In this document: positions 1 through 6,248 of the stretch, piece by piece | Layout of the letters: each line of letters opens with the position of its first letter | How positions within the stretch are numbered: position 1 is the stretch's first letter | Assembly: GCA_046758005.1 (NCBI GenBank) | Contig: JBHHZJ010000121.1 | Coordinates: forward strand, 1 to 8,536 | Direction: 5' to 3' | Source of the DNA: JBHHZJ01 sp046758005 | Lineage (GTDB): Bacteria; Pseudomonadota; Alphaproteobacteria; Kiloniellales; J153 | DNA: 8,536 bases | Notes under the pieces: generated by a model | Database searches by the model: none | What the model saw: only the letters and a program-made list of their open reading frames with translations | What the model was told of the DNA's origin: nothing | Position numbers and translations under genes: made by a program

Positions 1-55
1 GGAGGGCATCGCCGCCTTCCTCGAGAAGCGCAAGCCGAAGTGGCTGAAGGGCTAG
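1..55 (+). CDS. Enoyl-CoA hydratase/crotonase family protein, C-terminal fragment
   Basis: This is the last 17 codons of a gene that begins left of the window, read from position 2 and ending in TAG at 53-55. The residues EGIAAFLEKRKPKWLKG match the usual C-terminal tail of crotonase-superfamily enoyl-CoA hydratases, where an EG-(I/V)-x-AFLEKRKP-x-(W/F) sequence closes the protein. The active site is not in view, so substrate cannot be read directly. From context, with methylcrotonyl-CoA carboxylase alpha and HMG-CoA lyase downstream on the same strand, the likeliest role is 3-methylglutaconyl-CoA hydratase (liuC) of leucine breakdown. A general fatty-acid enoyl-CoA hydratase remains possible. 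The next gene starts only 7 bases after the stop, suggesting co-transcription. Confidence 0.7.
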   Translation, partial: EGIAAFLEKRKPKWLKG

Positions 56-62
56 GCCGCGC

Positions 63-836
63 ATGCGATGGCCCCCGGGCGGCGGCGGCGGTCCCCACCT
101 CGAGGTTCCGCCGCTGCGCACCCTGCTGCGGATCTTCGCCGGGTCGTTCCGGGACCTCGTGCCGATCATCCTGGTCATCGCCTTCTTCCAGCTCGTGGTC
201 CTGCGCCAGCCGTTTCCCGACCTGGAAAAGGTCCTGATCGGCCTCGTCTTCGTCGTCGTCGGCCTGAGCCTGTTCGTCCAGGGGCTGGAGACCGGGCTGT
301 TTCCCCTGGGCGAGGGCATGGCCCACGGCTTCGCCCGCAAGGGCAGCCTGGCGGCGCTGCTTGGCTTTGCCTTCTGCCTGGGGTTCGGCACCACGGTCGC
401 CGAGCCGGCGCTGATCGCGGTCGCCGCCAAGGCGGCCGAGGTGGCCGGGGCGGCGGGCGCCGTCGCCGACACCGAGGCGGCCCGGCAGGCCTATGCCTTC
501 CAGCTGCGCTTGACCGTGGCGTTTTCCGTGGGCACGGCGCTGGTCCTCGGCGTGTTCCGCATCCTCAAGGGCTGGCCGATCCATCACCTGATCATCGGCG
601 GCTACCTGCTGGTCGTGATCATGACCGGGTTCGCGCCGCCGGAGATCGTCGGCATCGCCTACGACTCCGGCGGTGTGACCACCTCGACCATGACCGTGCC
701 GCTGGTGACCGCGCTCGGGGTCGGCCTGGCCACGGTGATCCGAGGCCGGAACCCGTTGCTCGACGGCTTCGGCCTGATCGCGTTCGCCAGCCTGACGCCC
801 ATGATCTTCGTCCTGGCCTTCGGCATGGTCGTGTGA
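63..836 (+). CDS. umpA: DUF1538 membrane protein, first of a tandem pair (UmpA-like antiporter subunit)
   Basis: A 257-residue integral membrane protein of the DUF1538 family with about six or seven hydrophobic segments (roughly residues 32-48, 57-74, 97-118, 149-168, 174-190, 209-226 and 236-256). Family signatures are GLETGLFPLGE (74-84), GTTVAEPALIAV (109-120) and AYDSGGVTTST (199-209). The polar, conserved DSGGVTTST stretch and the acidic EP motif inside otherwise hydrophobic sequence suggest an ion path. A tandem DUF1538 pair from Halomonas (UmpAB) has been reported to act as a two-component Na+(Li+,K+)/H+ antiporter; transfer of that function here is inference. The next gene encodes a paralogue 10 bases downstream. 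The start is uncertain: the first 13 or so residues are Pro/Gly-rich, the ribosome site is weak (AAGGGC at 48-53 region), and translation may be coupled to the preceding gene. Confidence 0.85.
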   Translation: MRWPPGGGGGPHLEVPPLRTLLRIFAGSFRDLVPIILVIAFFQLVVLRQPFPDLEKVLIGLVFVVVGLSLFVQGLETGLFPLGEGMAHGFARKGSLAALLGFAFCLGFGTTVAEPALIAVAAKAAEVAGAAGAVADTEAARQAYAFQLRLTVAFSVGTALVLGVFRILKGWPIHHLIIGGYLLVVIMTGFAPPEIVGIAYDSGGVTTSTMTVPLVTALGVGLATVIRGRNPLLDGFGLIAFASLTPMIFVLAFGMVV

Positions 837-846
837 CGGGCCGGCG

Positions 847-1620
847 ATGGACCTTCTGGCCGCGACCCTCGGGACCGCCCTGGCGACGCTGCGCGACGTG
901 ACCCCGATCGTGGCCATCCTGCTCGGCTTCCAGTTCCTGGTCCTGCGCCGGCGGCCGCCCGCCCTGCGCCGGGTGGCGGCCGGCTTCGCCTACGTCCTGA
1001 TCGGGCTCACCCTGTTTCTGGTCGGCCTGGAACAGGCGCTGTTTCCCCTGGGCGAGACCATGGCCGGGCAGCTCACGGCCGGGCGCGCGACCGACGCCGG
1101 CCCCGACTGGCGCGACTACGGCTGGGTCTACGTCTTCGCGGCCGCGATCGGGTTCGCCACCACGGTGGCGGAGCCGGCGCTGATCGCGGTCTCGCTCAAG
1201 GCCGAGGAGATTTCGGGCGGGGCGTTGAACGCCCGGGGCCTGCGCGTGGCGGTGGCGCTCGGGGTGGCGCTCGGCGTGGCGCTCGGCGCCTTCCGGATCG
1301 TCACCGGGACGCCGCTGCCGCTTTACATCATGGCCGGCTACGCGGTCGTCATTGTGCAGACGGCGCGCGTGGTGAAGTCCATCATACCGCTGGCCTACGA
1401 TTCGGGCGGAGTCACCACCTCGACCGTGACGGTCCCGGTGGTGACCGCCCTCGGCCTGGGGCTGGCCTCGACCATTCCGGGACGCAGCCCGCTCATCGAC
1501 GGTTTCGGCCTGATCGCCTTTGCCAGCCTGTTCCCTATAATGTCGGTCATGGGCTACGCCATGCTCATGACCAGGCTCAGGCGCGGCAAGGGCGCGCACG
1601 GCCGGGAGGAGGAGGAATGA
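847..1620 (+). CDS. umpB: DUF1538 membrane protein, second of a tandem pair (UmpB-like antiporter subunit)
   Basis: A 257-residue polytopic membrane protein paralogous to the gene just upstream. It repeats the same signatures: GLEQALFPLGE (60-70), ATTVAEPALIAV (104-115), AYDSGGVTTST (183-193) and DGFGLIAFASL (218-228). In many bacteria the two DUF1538 units are fused in one protein of about 500 residues; here they are separate genes, as in the reported umpAB antiporter. The loop at about 76-92 differs most from UmpA, and a VALG-VALG-VALG run (136-147) comes from a 12-base tandem repeat. The C-terminus is a basic then acidic tail ending in four Glu, which the Shine-Dalgarno sequence of the next gene encodes. 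The stop overlaps the next ATG (ATGA), so translation is probably coupled. Confidence 0.86.
   Translation: MDLLAATLGTALATLRDVTPIVAILLGFQFLVLRRRPPALRRVAAGFAYVLIGLTLFLVGLEQALFPLGETMAGQLTAGRATDAGPDWRDYGWVYVFAAAIGFATTVAEPALIAVSLKAEEISGGALNARGLRVAVALGVALGVALGAFRIVTGTPLPLYIMAGYAVVIVQTARVVKSIIPLAYDSGGVTTSTVTVPVVTALGLGLASTIPGRSPLIDGFGLIAFASLFPIMSVMGYAMLMTRLRRGKGAHGREEEE
1252..1287 (+). repeat. Three tandem copies of a 12-base unit inside umpB
   Basis: The unit GTGGCGCTCGGS occurs at 1252-1263, 1264-1275 and 1276-1287. Copies two and three are identical and the first differs at the last base. Each copy encodes Val-Ala-Leu-Gly, so the array writes three VALG repeats into a hydrophobic segment. Gain or loss of one unit would keep frame but change the length of the membrane helix by about one turn. 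Confidence 0.85.
1604..1616 (+). promoter_or_regulatory. Extended Shine-Dalgarno for the PII-like gene, inside the umpB coding end
   Basis: A purine run of repeated GGA/GAG lies directly before the ATG at 1617 and is the strongest ribosome site in the operon. AGGAGG copies fall at 4 to 7 bases from the start. It also encodes the closing Glu residues of UmpB. This supports the 1617 start, and suggests relatively efficient translation of the sensor compared with umpA and umpB, whose own sites are weak. Confidence 0.75.
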
Positions 1621-1967
1621 GATTCAAGCTGATCATGGCGATGGTCGACGACGCCAAGACCGAGGCGATCATGCACGCCGCGCGGGATGGCGGCGCGACC
1701 GGGTGCACCGTCATCACCAGCGTGCGCGGCGAGGGCCTGAAGCCGGAGAAGACCTTTCTGGGACTGGACCTGACCGGGCCGCGGGACGTGCTCCTGTTCC
1801 TCGTGGCCGAGCCGCGCGCCCGTGAGATACTCGAGGCGGTCGCCAAGGCCGGCCGCTTCGACGAGGAGCCGGGGTCCGGGATCGCCCTGCAGGTGGCGAT
1901 CGAGGACGCGGTCGGCTTGAAGTCGCAGCTTCCCGCCCTCCAGCACGAGATCGAGGAGGAAGTATGA
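1617..1967 (+). CDS. PII-like nitrogen-regulator family protein, divergent
   Basis: A 116-residue protein with the size and pattern of PII (GlnB/GlnK) trimers: an N-terminal strand FKLIMAMV, a helix (about 11-23), then GATGCTVITSVRGEG (26-40), where the family has a G-x-T strand and V-x-G-x-G turn. The second strand-helix half is DVLLFLVAEPRAREILEAVAKAG (57-79). Classical PII proteins bind ATP/ADP and 2-oxoglutarate and regulate partners through the T-loop, often a membrane transporter encoded next door (AmtB-GlnK). Here the T-loop region (about 38-55) is shorter, lacks the modified Tyr51, and the usual TG-x-x-GDGKI B-loop is replaced by sequence around DEEPGSGIALQVAI. Its position directly after a transporter pair, overlapping umpB and the CBS gene, suggests it senses a nucleotide and controls that transporter. 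Ligand and partner are inferred. Confidence 0.82.
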   Translation: MRFKLIMAMVDDAKTEAIMHAARDGGATGCTVITSVRGEGLKPEKTFLGLDLTGPRDVLLFLVAEPRAREILEAVAKAGRFDEEPGSGIALQVAIEDAVGLKSQLPALQHEIEEEV

Positions 1968-2365
1968 GCGCAGCCGACTACATCAAGGTGAGCGACGCCA
2001 TGACCGCCTCGGTGTGCACGATCGAGGCCATGGCGACCGTCAAGGAGGCGATCCAGGCGATGCGCGAGGCCGGGGTCAGCTCGCTCGTCGTCGAGCGCCG
2101 GGACGAAACCGACGAGTTCGGGCTGCTGGTCGTGGCCGACGTCGCCCGCGAGGTCATCGCCAGAGACCGCGCCGCGGAGCGCGTCAACGTTTACGAGATC
2201 ATGTCCAAGCCGGTGCTGAGCTTGCCGGCGAACATGAACATCAAGTACGCGGTCCGGCTGCTGGTCCGCTTCGGCCTGTCGCGCGCACTTGTGGTCGATC
2301 ACGACGGTCGGCCCGTCGGCATCGTGACGCTGCGCGACATGGTGTTGCGTCACGGCGCCGGTTGA
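1964..2365 (+). CDS. Tandem CBS-domain protein
   Basis: A 133-residue protein made almost only of two CBS domains: CBS1 at about 11-68 (starting VSDAMTASVCTIEAMATVKEAI) and CBS2 at about 77-131 (starting YEIMSKPVLSLPANMNIKYAV, closing with GRPVGIVTLRDMV). Each shows the family pattern: a D/E-x-M start, a threonine or serine plus a helix, and a G-(I/L)-(V/L)-T/D-x-x-D end. Stand-alone CBS pairs usually bind AMP, ADP, ATP or related nucleotides and act as energy or ionic-strength sensors; gating of transporters by CBS pairs is well known. The start overlaps the PII-like stop (ATGA) and has an AGGAGGA site at 1954-1960. Together with the PII-like protein it would give the DUF1538 pair two nucleotide sensors. 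CBS1's final motif (GLLVVADVAREV) lacks the usual T/S before x-x-D, so one site may be altered. Confidence 0.88.
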   Translation: MSAADYIKVSDAMTASVCTIEAMATVKEAIQAMREAGVSSLVVERRDETDEFGLLVVADVAREVIARDRAAERVNVYEIMSKPVLSLPANMNIKYAVRLLVRFGLSRALVVDHDGRPVGIVTLRDMVLRHGAG

Positions 2366-2384
2366 GCCCGGGACGGGAGGCGAG

Positions 2385-4214
2385 GTGAGCGCACAGGACC
2401 AGGCAACGCCGGCGAGCCAGGCCGTCGCACTGGCCGCCGCCCGACTGCAGGCGGGCCGCCTGGCCGAGGCCACGGCGCTCGCCCGCCAGGCGTTGGATCT
2501 TCGGCCGGACGATCCGGACGCGCTGCACGTGCTGGGCGTCGCGACCGCGCGGTCGGGGCGGCCGGGCGAGGGCGCGGCGCTGCTGGAACGCGCGATCGCG
2601 CTCGGCGGGCGGAACCCGGCCTATCACGCGAACCTGGGCGCGGCCCTGCGGGCCGCCGGCCGGCTCGAGGAGGCCGCCGCCGCGTTCCGCCGCGCGACCG
2701 AGATCGAGCCGGACTTCGCCCAGGCGCATTTCAAGCTCGGCACGGCGCTCCACGCGCTCGGCCGGCCGGAAGAAGCCGCCGGCAGCTACCGCCGCGCCCT
2801 GAACCTGCGCCCCGGCTTCGCCCAAGCGTGGCTCAATCTCGGCGGCGCGCTGGAGGCGCTGGGCCGGCGCGAGGAAGCGGCCGCCGCCTATCGCCGGTCG
2901 GTCGAGATCAATCCCCGGCTCGCCGGCGCGCACTACAACCTCGGCGGGGTCCTGGAGGATCTGGGCCGGCACGGGGAGGCCGCGGCGGCCTACCGGCGCG
3001 CGCTCGAGGTGCGGCCGGACCTGGCCGAGGCCCATTTCAACCTGGGCGGGGTGCTGCGCGTGCTGGGCAACCTCGAGCAAGCGGCCGCGGCCTATCGCCG
3101 CGCCCTCGAGATCAAGCCGGCCATGACGCAGGCGCTCGTCAACCTCGGCTACGTGTTGCAGGAGCTGGGCCGCCTCGACGGGGCGATCGAGGTGCTGGAG
3201 CGCGCGGTCGAACGCGATCCGGGCTTCGCGGGCGCCCATTCCAACCTGGGCGGCGCGCTGCGCGAGGCCGAACGGTTCGCGGAGGCCGCCGCCGCCTATA
3301 AACGCGCCATCGAGATCGACCCGGGGTTCGCCGAGGCCTACACGAACCTGGGCGGCGCGCTCCGCGCCCTGGGCGAGCTGGACGATGCCGTCGCGGCGCA
3401 CCGCCGGGCAATCGCGCTCCGGCCCGATTTCCCGGAAGCCTACGTAAACCTCGGCATCGCGCTCTTGCAGATGCGCGACTTGCCGGCGGCGCTGGAGGCG
3501 TGCGAGGCCTACCTGCGGCGCGAGCCGGGCAACGCGCGGCTGCTCGCGCTCAAGGCCGTGGTGCTGGACGAGCTCGGCCGGCGCGAGGACACCCGCGCGC
3601 TGGTCGATTTCGACCGCTTCGTCCGCCCGGTGCAGTTCGACGCACCGTCCGGATACGACAGCCTCGCCGAGTTCAACGCGGCTCTGAGCGCGCACATCCT
3701 GGCCCACCCGACGCTCGTGTTCGCGCCGACAAGCCACGCCACGCGCCAGGGGCGGCACACCGGCGAGCTTCTGGCCGAGCCCAAGGGGCCGATCGCCGAG
3801 CTCGAACGCATGATCAACGCCGCGGTCGCGGACTACATCCACGACCTGCCGCGCGAGCCGGAGCATCCTTTCCTCGCCCGACCGCCGCAGCGCTGGCGCC
3901 TGACCGTGTGGTCCGTCGTCCTCGAGGCGCAGGGCCACCAAGTGCCGCACATCCACCCGGCGTGGCTGAGCGGTGTCTACTACGCGAAGCTGCCGCGGAT
4001 CGTCGCGCAGGCCGGCGAGTCGCGCGCCGGCTGGATCGAGTTCGGCCGGCCCGGGCTGCGGATCCCTTACACGGTCGAGCCCGAGGTGCGCGCCTACCGG
4101 CCGAAGGAGGGCCTCATGGTGCTGTTCCCGTCCTACTTCTACCATCACACGGTGCCGTTCGAGACCGGCGAGCAGCGCATCTCGATCGCGTTTGATATCC
4201 TGCGCGACGAGTGA
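2385..4214 (+). CDS. TPR-repeat protein with C-terminal 2OG-Fe(II) oxygenase domain
   Basis: A 609-residue soluble protein with no evident signal peptide or membrane segment. Residues 10-383 form eleven consecutive 34-residue TPR units (typical unit: NLGGAL-x-x-LGR-x-EEAAAAYRRALEI-x-P), followed by a partial unit. The C-terminal third (about 400-605) matches the putative 2OG-Fe(II) oxygenase family seen fused to TPRs in proteobacteria: VPHIHPAWLSGVYYAKLP (from about 520), then GWIEFGRPG, MVLFPSYFYHHTVPF and QRISIAFDI. Candidate iron ligands are H522/H524 and H587 or H588; R598 is placed to bind 2-oxoglutarate. The likely role is hydroxylation of a protein or peptide held by the TPR superhelix; the substrate is unknown. 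The start is GTG with GGGAGG at 2375-2380. It lies 19 bases after the CBS gene and 27 before the carboxylase gene, so it is probably in the same operon. Confidence 0.85.
   Translation: MSAQDQATPASQAVALAAARLQAGRLAEATALARQALDLRPDDPDALHVLGVATARSGRPGEGAALLERAIALGGRNPAYHANLGAALRAAGRLEEAAAAFRRATEIEPDFAQAHFKLGTALHALGRPEEAAGSYRRALNLRPGFAQAWLNLGGALEALGRREEAAAAYRRSVEINPRLAGAHYNLGGVLEDLGRHGEAAAAYRRALEVRPDLAEAHFNLGGVLRVLGNLEQAAAAYRRALEIKPAMTQALVNLGYVLQELGRLDGAIEVLERAVERDPGFAGAHSNLGGALREAERFAEAAAAYKRAIEIDPGFAEAYTNLGGALRALGELDDAVAAHRRAIALRPDFPEAYVNLGIALLQMRDLPAALEACEAYLRREPGNARLLALKAVVLDELGRREDTRALVDFDRFVRPVQFDAPSGYDSLAEFNAALSAHILAHPTLVFAPTSHATRQGRHTGELLAEPKGPIAELERMINAAVADYIHDLPREPEHPFLARPPQRWRLTVWSVVLEAQGHQVPHIHPAWLSGVYYAKLPRIVAQAGESRAGWIEFGRPGLRIPYTVEPEVRAYRPKEGLMVLFPSYFYHHTVPFETGEQRISIAFDILRDE
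2412..3533 (+). repeat. Eleven-unit TPR array (102-base period)
   Basis: Eleven units of exactly 34 codons run without insertions, first at residue 10 and last ending at residue 383. Units beginning at residues 146, 180, 214, 282 and 316 are especially alike, sharing NLGG near the start and often AAAAYRRA in the second helix. This suggests fairly recent internal duplication or homogenisation. Units 2 and 8 are the most divergent. Confidence 0.88.
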
Positions 4215-4241
4215 GCACGGACGGCGCGGAAAGGCGCGGGG

Positions 4242-6248
4242 GTGTTCGAGAAGATCCTGATCGCCAACAGAGGCGAGATCGCCTGCCGAGTGGTGCGCAC
4301 GGCGCGCCGCCTCGGCATCCGCACGGTCGCGGTCTATTCCGAGGCCGACGCCGCCGCCGCGCACGTAGCCGCTGCGGACGAGGCCTATCCCATCGGTCCG
4401 GCGCCGGCCGCGGAAAGCTACTTGAAGATCGAGGCGGTCCTCGCCGCAGCCGAGCGCTCGGGCGCCCAGGCGGTGCACCCCGGCTACGGCTTCCTCGCCG
4501 AGAACGCCGACTTCGCCGAGGCCTGCGCGGCGCAGGGTCTGGCCTTCATCGGCCCGCCGGCGTCGGCGATCCGCACCCTGGGCTCGAAGAGCGCGGCCAA
4601 GGCGCTCATGGAAAAGGCGGACGTACCGATCGTGCCCGGCTACCACGGGGAGGACCAGAACCCGGCGCGACTGGCCGAGGCGGCCGCGGCGATCGGCTAT
4701 CCGGTGCTCGTCAAGGCCTCGGCCGGCGGGGGCGGCAAGGGCATGCGCGTGGTCGAGCGGGCGGAGGACTTCGCCGCCGCCCTCGAATCGGCCCGGCGCG
4801 AGGCGGCGGCCGCCTTCGGCGACGACCGGGTGCTCATCGAGGCCTGTCTGGAACGGCCGCGTCATATCGAGGTGCAGATCTTCGCCGACCGCCACGGCAA
4901 CGTGGTCCATCTGTTCGAGCGCGACTGTTCGATCCAGCGCCGTTACCAGAAGGTGATCGAGGAGGCGCCGGCCCCGGGCCTCGCGCCGGAGCGGCGCGCC
5001 GAGATGGGTGCGGCCGCGGTCACCGCCGCCCGCGCGAGCGGCTACGTGGGGGCCGGGACGGTGGAGTTCATCGCGGGTGGAAAGAACTTCTATTTCATGG
5101 AGATGAACACACGCCTTCAGGTGGAGCATCCGGTCACCGAGATGATCACCGGCCAGGACCTGGTCGAATGGCAGATCCGGGTCGCCGCCGGTGAGCCCCT
5201 GCCGCTCGGCCAAGGCGACCTGGCGCTGTCCGGGCACGCCGTCGAAGCGCGAATCTACGCCGAGGACCCGGCCCGGGACTTCCTGCCCGCGACCGGGCGG
5301 CTCGTACACCTGCGTCTGCCCCTCGAAGGACCCCATGTGCGGGCCGACAGCGGCGTGCGGGAAGGCGACGAGATCGGCGTCCATTACGACCCGATGATCG
5401 CCAAGCTGATCGTCTGGGACCGCGACCGCCGGGCGGCGCTGGCCCGGCTGCGTGCCGCGCTCGCCGAAACCCAGATCGTGGGGCCGGCGACCAACGTCGC
5501 CTTCCTGGCGGCGGTCGCGGCGCACCCGGCCTACGCGGCGGGCGAGATCGACACCGGCTTCATCGCCCGCCACCACGCCGACCTGGTGCCCGAGGCGGCC
5601 CCGGCCTCGGATGACGTGCTGGCCGTGGCGTGCCTGGCCGAACTGCTGCGCCGGCGCGCGCAGGCGGAGGCCCGGGCGCGCCGCTCCAACGATCCGTATT
5701 CGCCCTGGCACCAGACCACCGGCTGGCGGCTCAACGTCGAGACCCACACCCGCCTCGCGTTCCGCGACGGGGACGCCGAACCCGCGGTCACGGTGTACTA
5801 TCGCCCGGACGGCTATCTGCTGGAGCTGCCGGGCGGGCGCATGGGGGCGCGCGGCGAGATCGGACCCGACGGGACGCTGCTGGCCGATCTGGACGGCCGC
5901 CGCTTTCCGGCGAGCGTCGTGCGTCGCGGCGGCGAGCTGAACGTCCTTTTGCGCGGCGGCATCCACCGCCTGCACGTCGTCGACCCGCTCGAGGCGGTGC
6001 CGGAAGAGGAGGCGGGCGCGGGGCGGGTGGCCGCGCCCATGCCCGGCAAGGTGGTCAAGGTCTACGTGGCGCCGGGGCAGGCGGTGGTCCGCGGCGCGCC
6101 GCTCGTCGTCCTCGAGGCCATGAAGATGGAGCACAGCCTCTTCGCGCCCGGCGACGGGACCATCGCCGCGGTGCATTGTTCGGCCGGCGACCTGGTCGAG
6201 GAGGGCGCGGAGTTGATCGCCTTCGAAGCCGAAGGGCGGGCGCCATGA
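4242..6248 (+). CDS. liuD: Methylcrotonyl-CoA carboxylase, biotin-containing alpha subunit
   Basis: A 668-residue biotin-dependent acyl-CoA carboxylase subunit. With its beta partner it would carboxylate 3-methylcrotonyl-CoA in leucine breakdown. The biotin carboxylase domain (about 1-445) opens FEKILIANRGEIACRV and has the glycine-rich ATP-grasp loop KASAGGGGKGM (158-168), E287/N289/R291 in MEMNTRLQVEHPVTE, and R337 in GHAVEARIYAEDP; these match E. coli AccC E288, N290, R292 and R338 nearly number for number. A middle linking region (about 460-590) precedes a biotinyl domain (597-663) with EAMKMEH, biotinylated at K628. The length fits MccA. Propionyl-CoA and geranyl-CoA carboxylases share this layout, so the substrate rests on the adjoining HMG-CoA lyase. 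The beta subunit is not in view and may lie left of the window. The start is GTG with GGAAAGG at 4228-4234; the stop overlaps the next ATG. Confidence 0.9.
   Translation: MFEKILIANRGEIACRVVRTARRLGIRTVAVYSEADAAAAHVAAADEAYPIGPAPAAESYLKIEAVLAAAERSGAQAVHPGYGFLAENADFAEACAAQGLAFIGPPASAIRTLGSKSAAKALMEKADVPIVPGYHGEDQNPARLAEAAAAIGYPVLVKASAGGGGKGMRVVERAEDFAAALESARREAAAAFGDDRVLIEACLERPRHIEVQIFADRHGNVVHLFERDCSIQRRYQKVIEEAPAPGLAPERRAEMGAAAVTAARASGYVGAGTVEFIAGGKNFYFMEMNTRLQVEHPVTEMITGQDLVEWQIRVAAGEPLPLGQGDLALSGHAVEARIYAEDPARDFLPATGRLVHLRLPLEGPHVRADSGVREGDEIGVHYDPMIAKLIVWDRDRRAALARLRAALAETQIVGPATNVAFLAAVAAHPAYAAGEIDTGFIARHHADLVPEAAPASDDVLAVACLAELLRRRAQAEARARRSNDPYSPWHQTTGWRLNVETHTRLAFRDGDAEPAVTVYYRPDGYLLELPGGRMGARGEIGPDGTLLADLDGRRFPASVVRRGGELNVLLRGGIHRLHVVDPLEAVPEEEAGAGRVAAPMPGKVVKVYVAPGQAVVRGAPLVVLEAMKMEHSLFAPGDGTIAAVHCSAGDLVEEGAELIAFEAEGRAP

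Noticed and set aside
619..2473. Minus-strand open frames of about 326 and 298 codons over the DUF1538, PII-like and CBS genes
   Set aside because: Antisense to well-supported genes, with biased Arg/Gly/His composition and no family resemblance; GC-driven shadows.
2241..6176. A very long open frame (about 1311 codons) on the minus strand
   Set aside because: It lies wholly antisense to the CBS end, the TPR-oxygenase and carboxylase genes, whose motifs are clear. The antisense protein is Arg/Gly/Ala/His-rich low-complexity with no recognisable domain, and its apparent repeats mirror the TPR array. High G+C removes stops in this frame.
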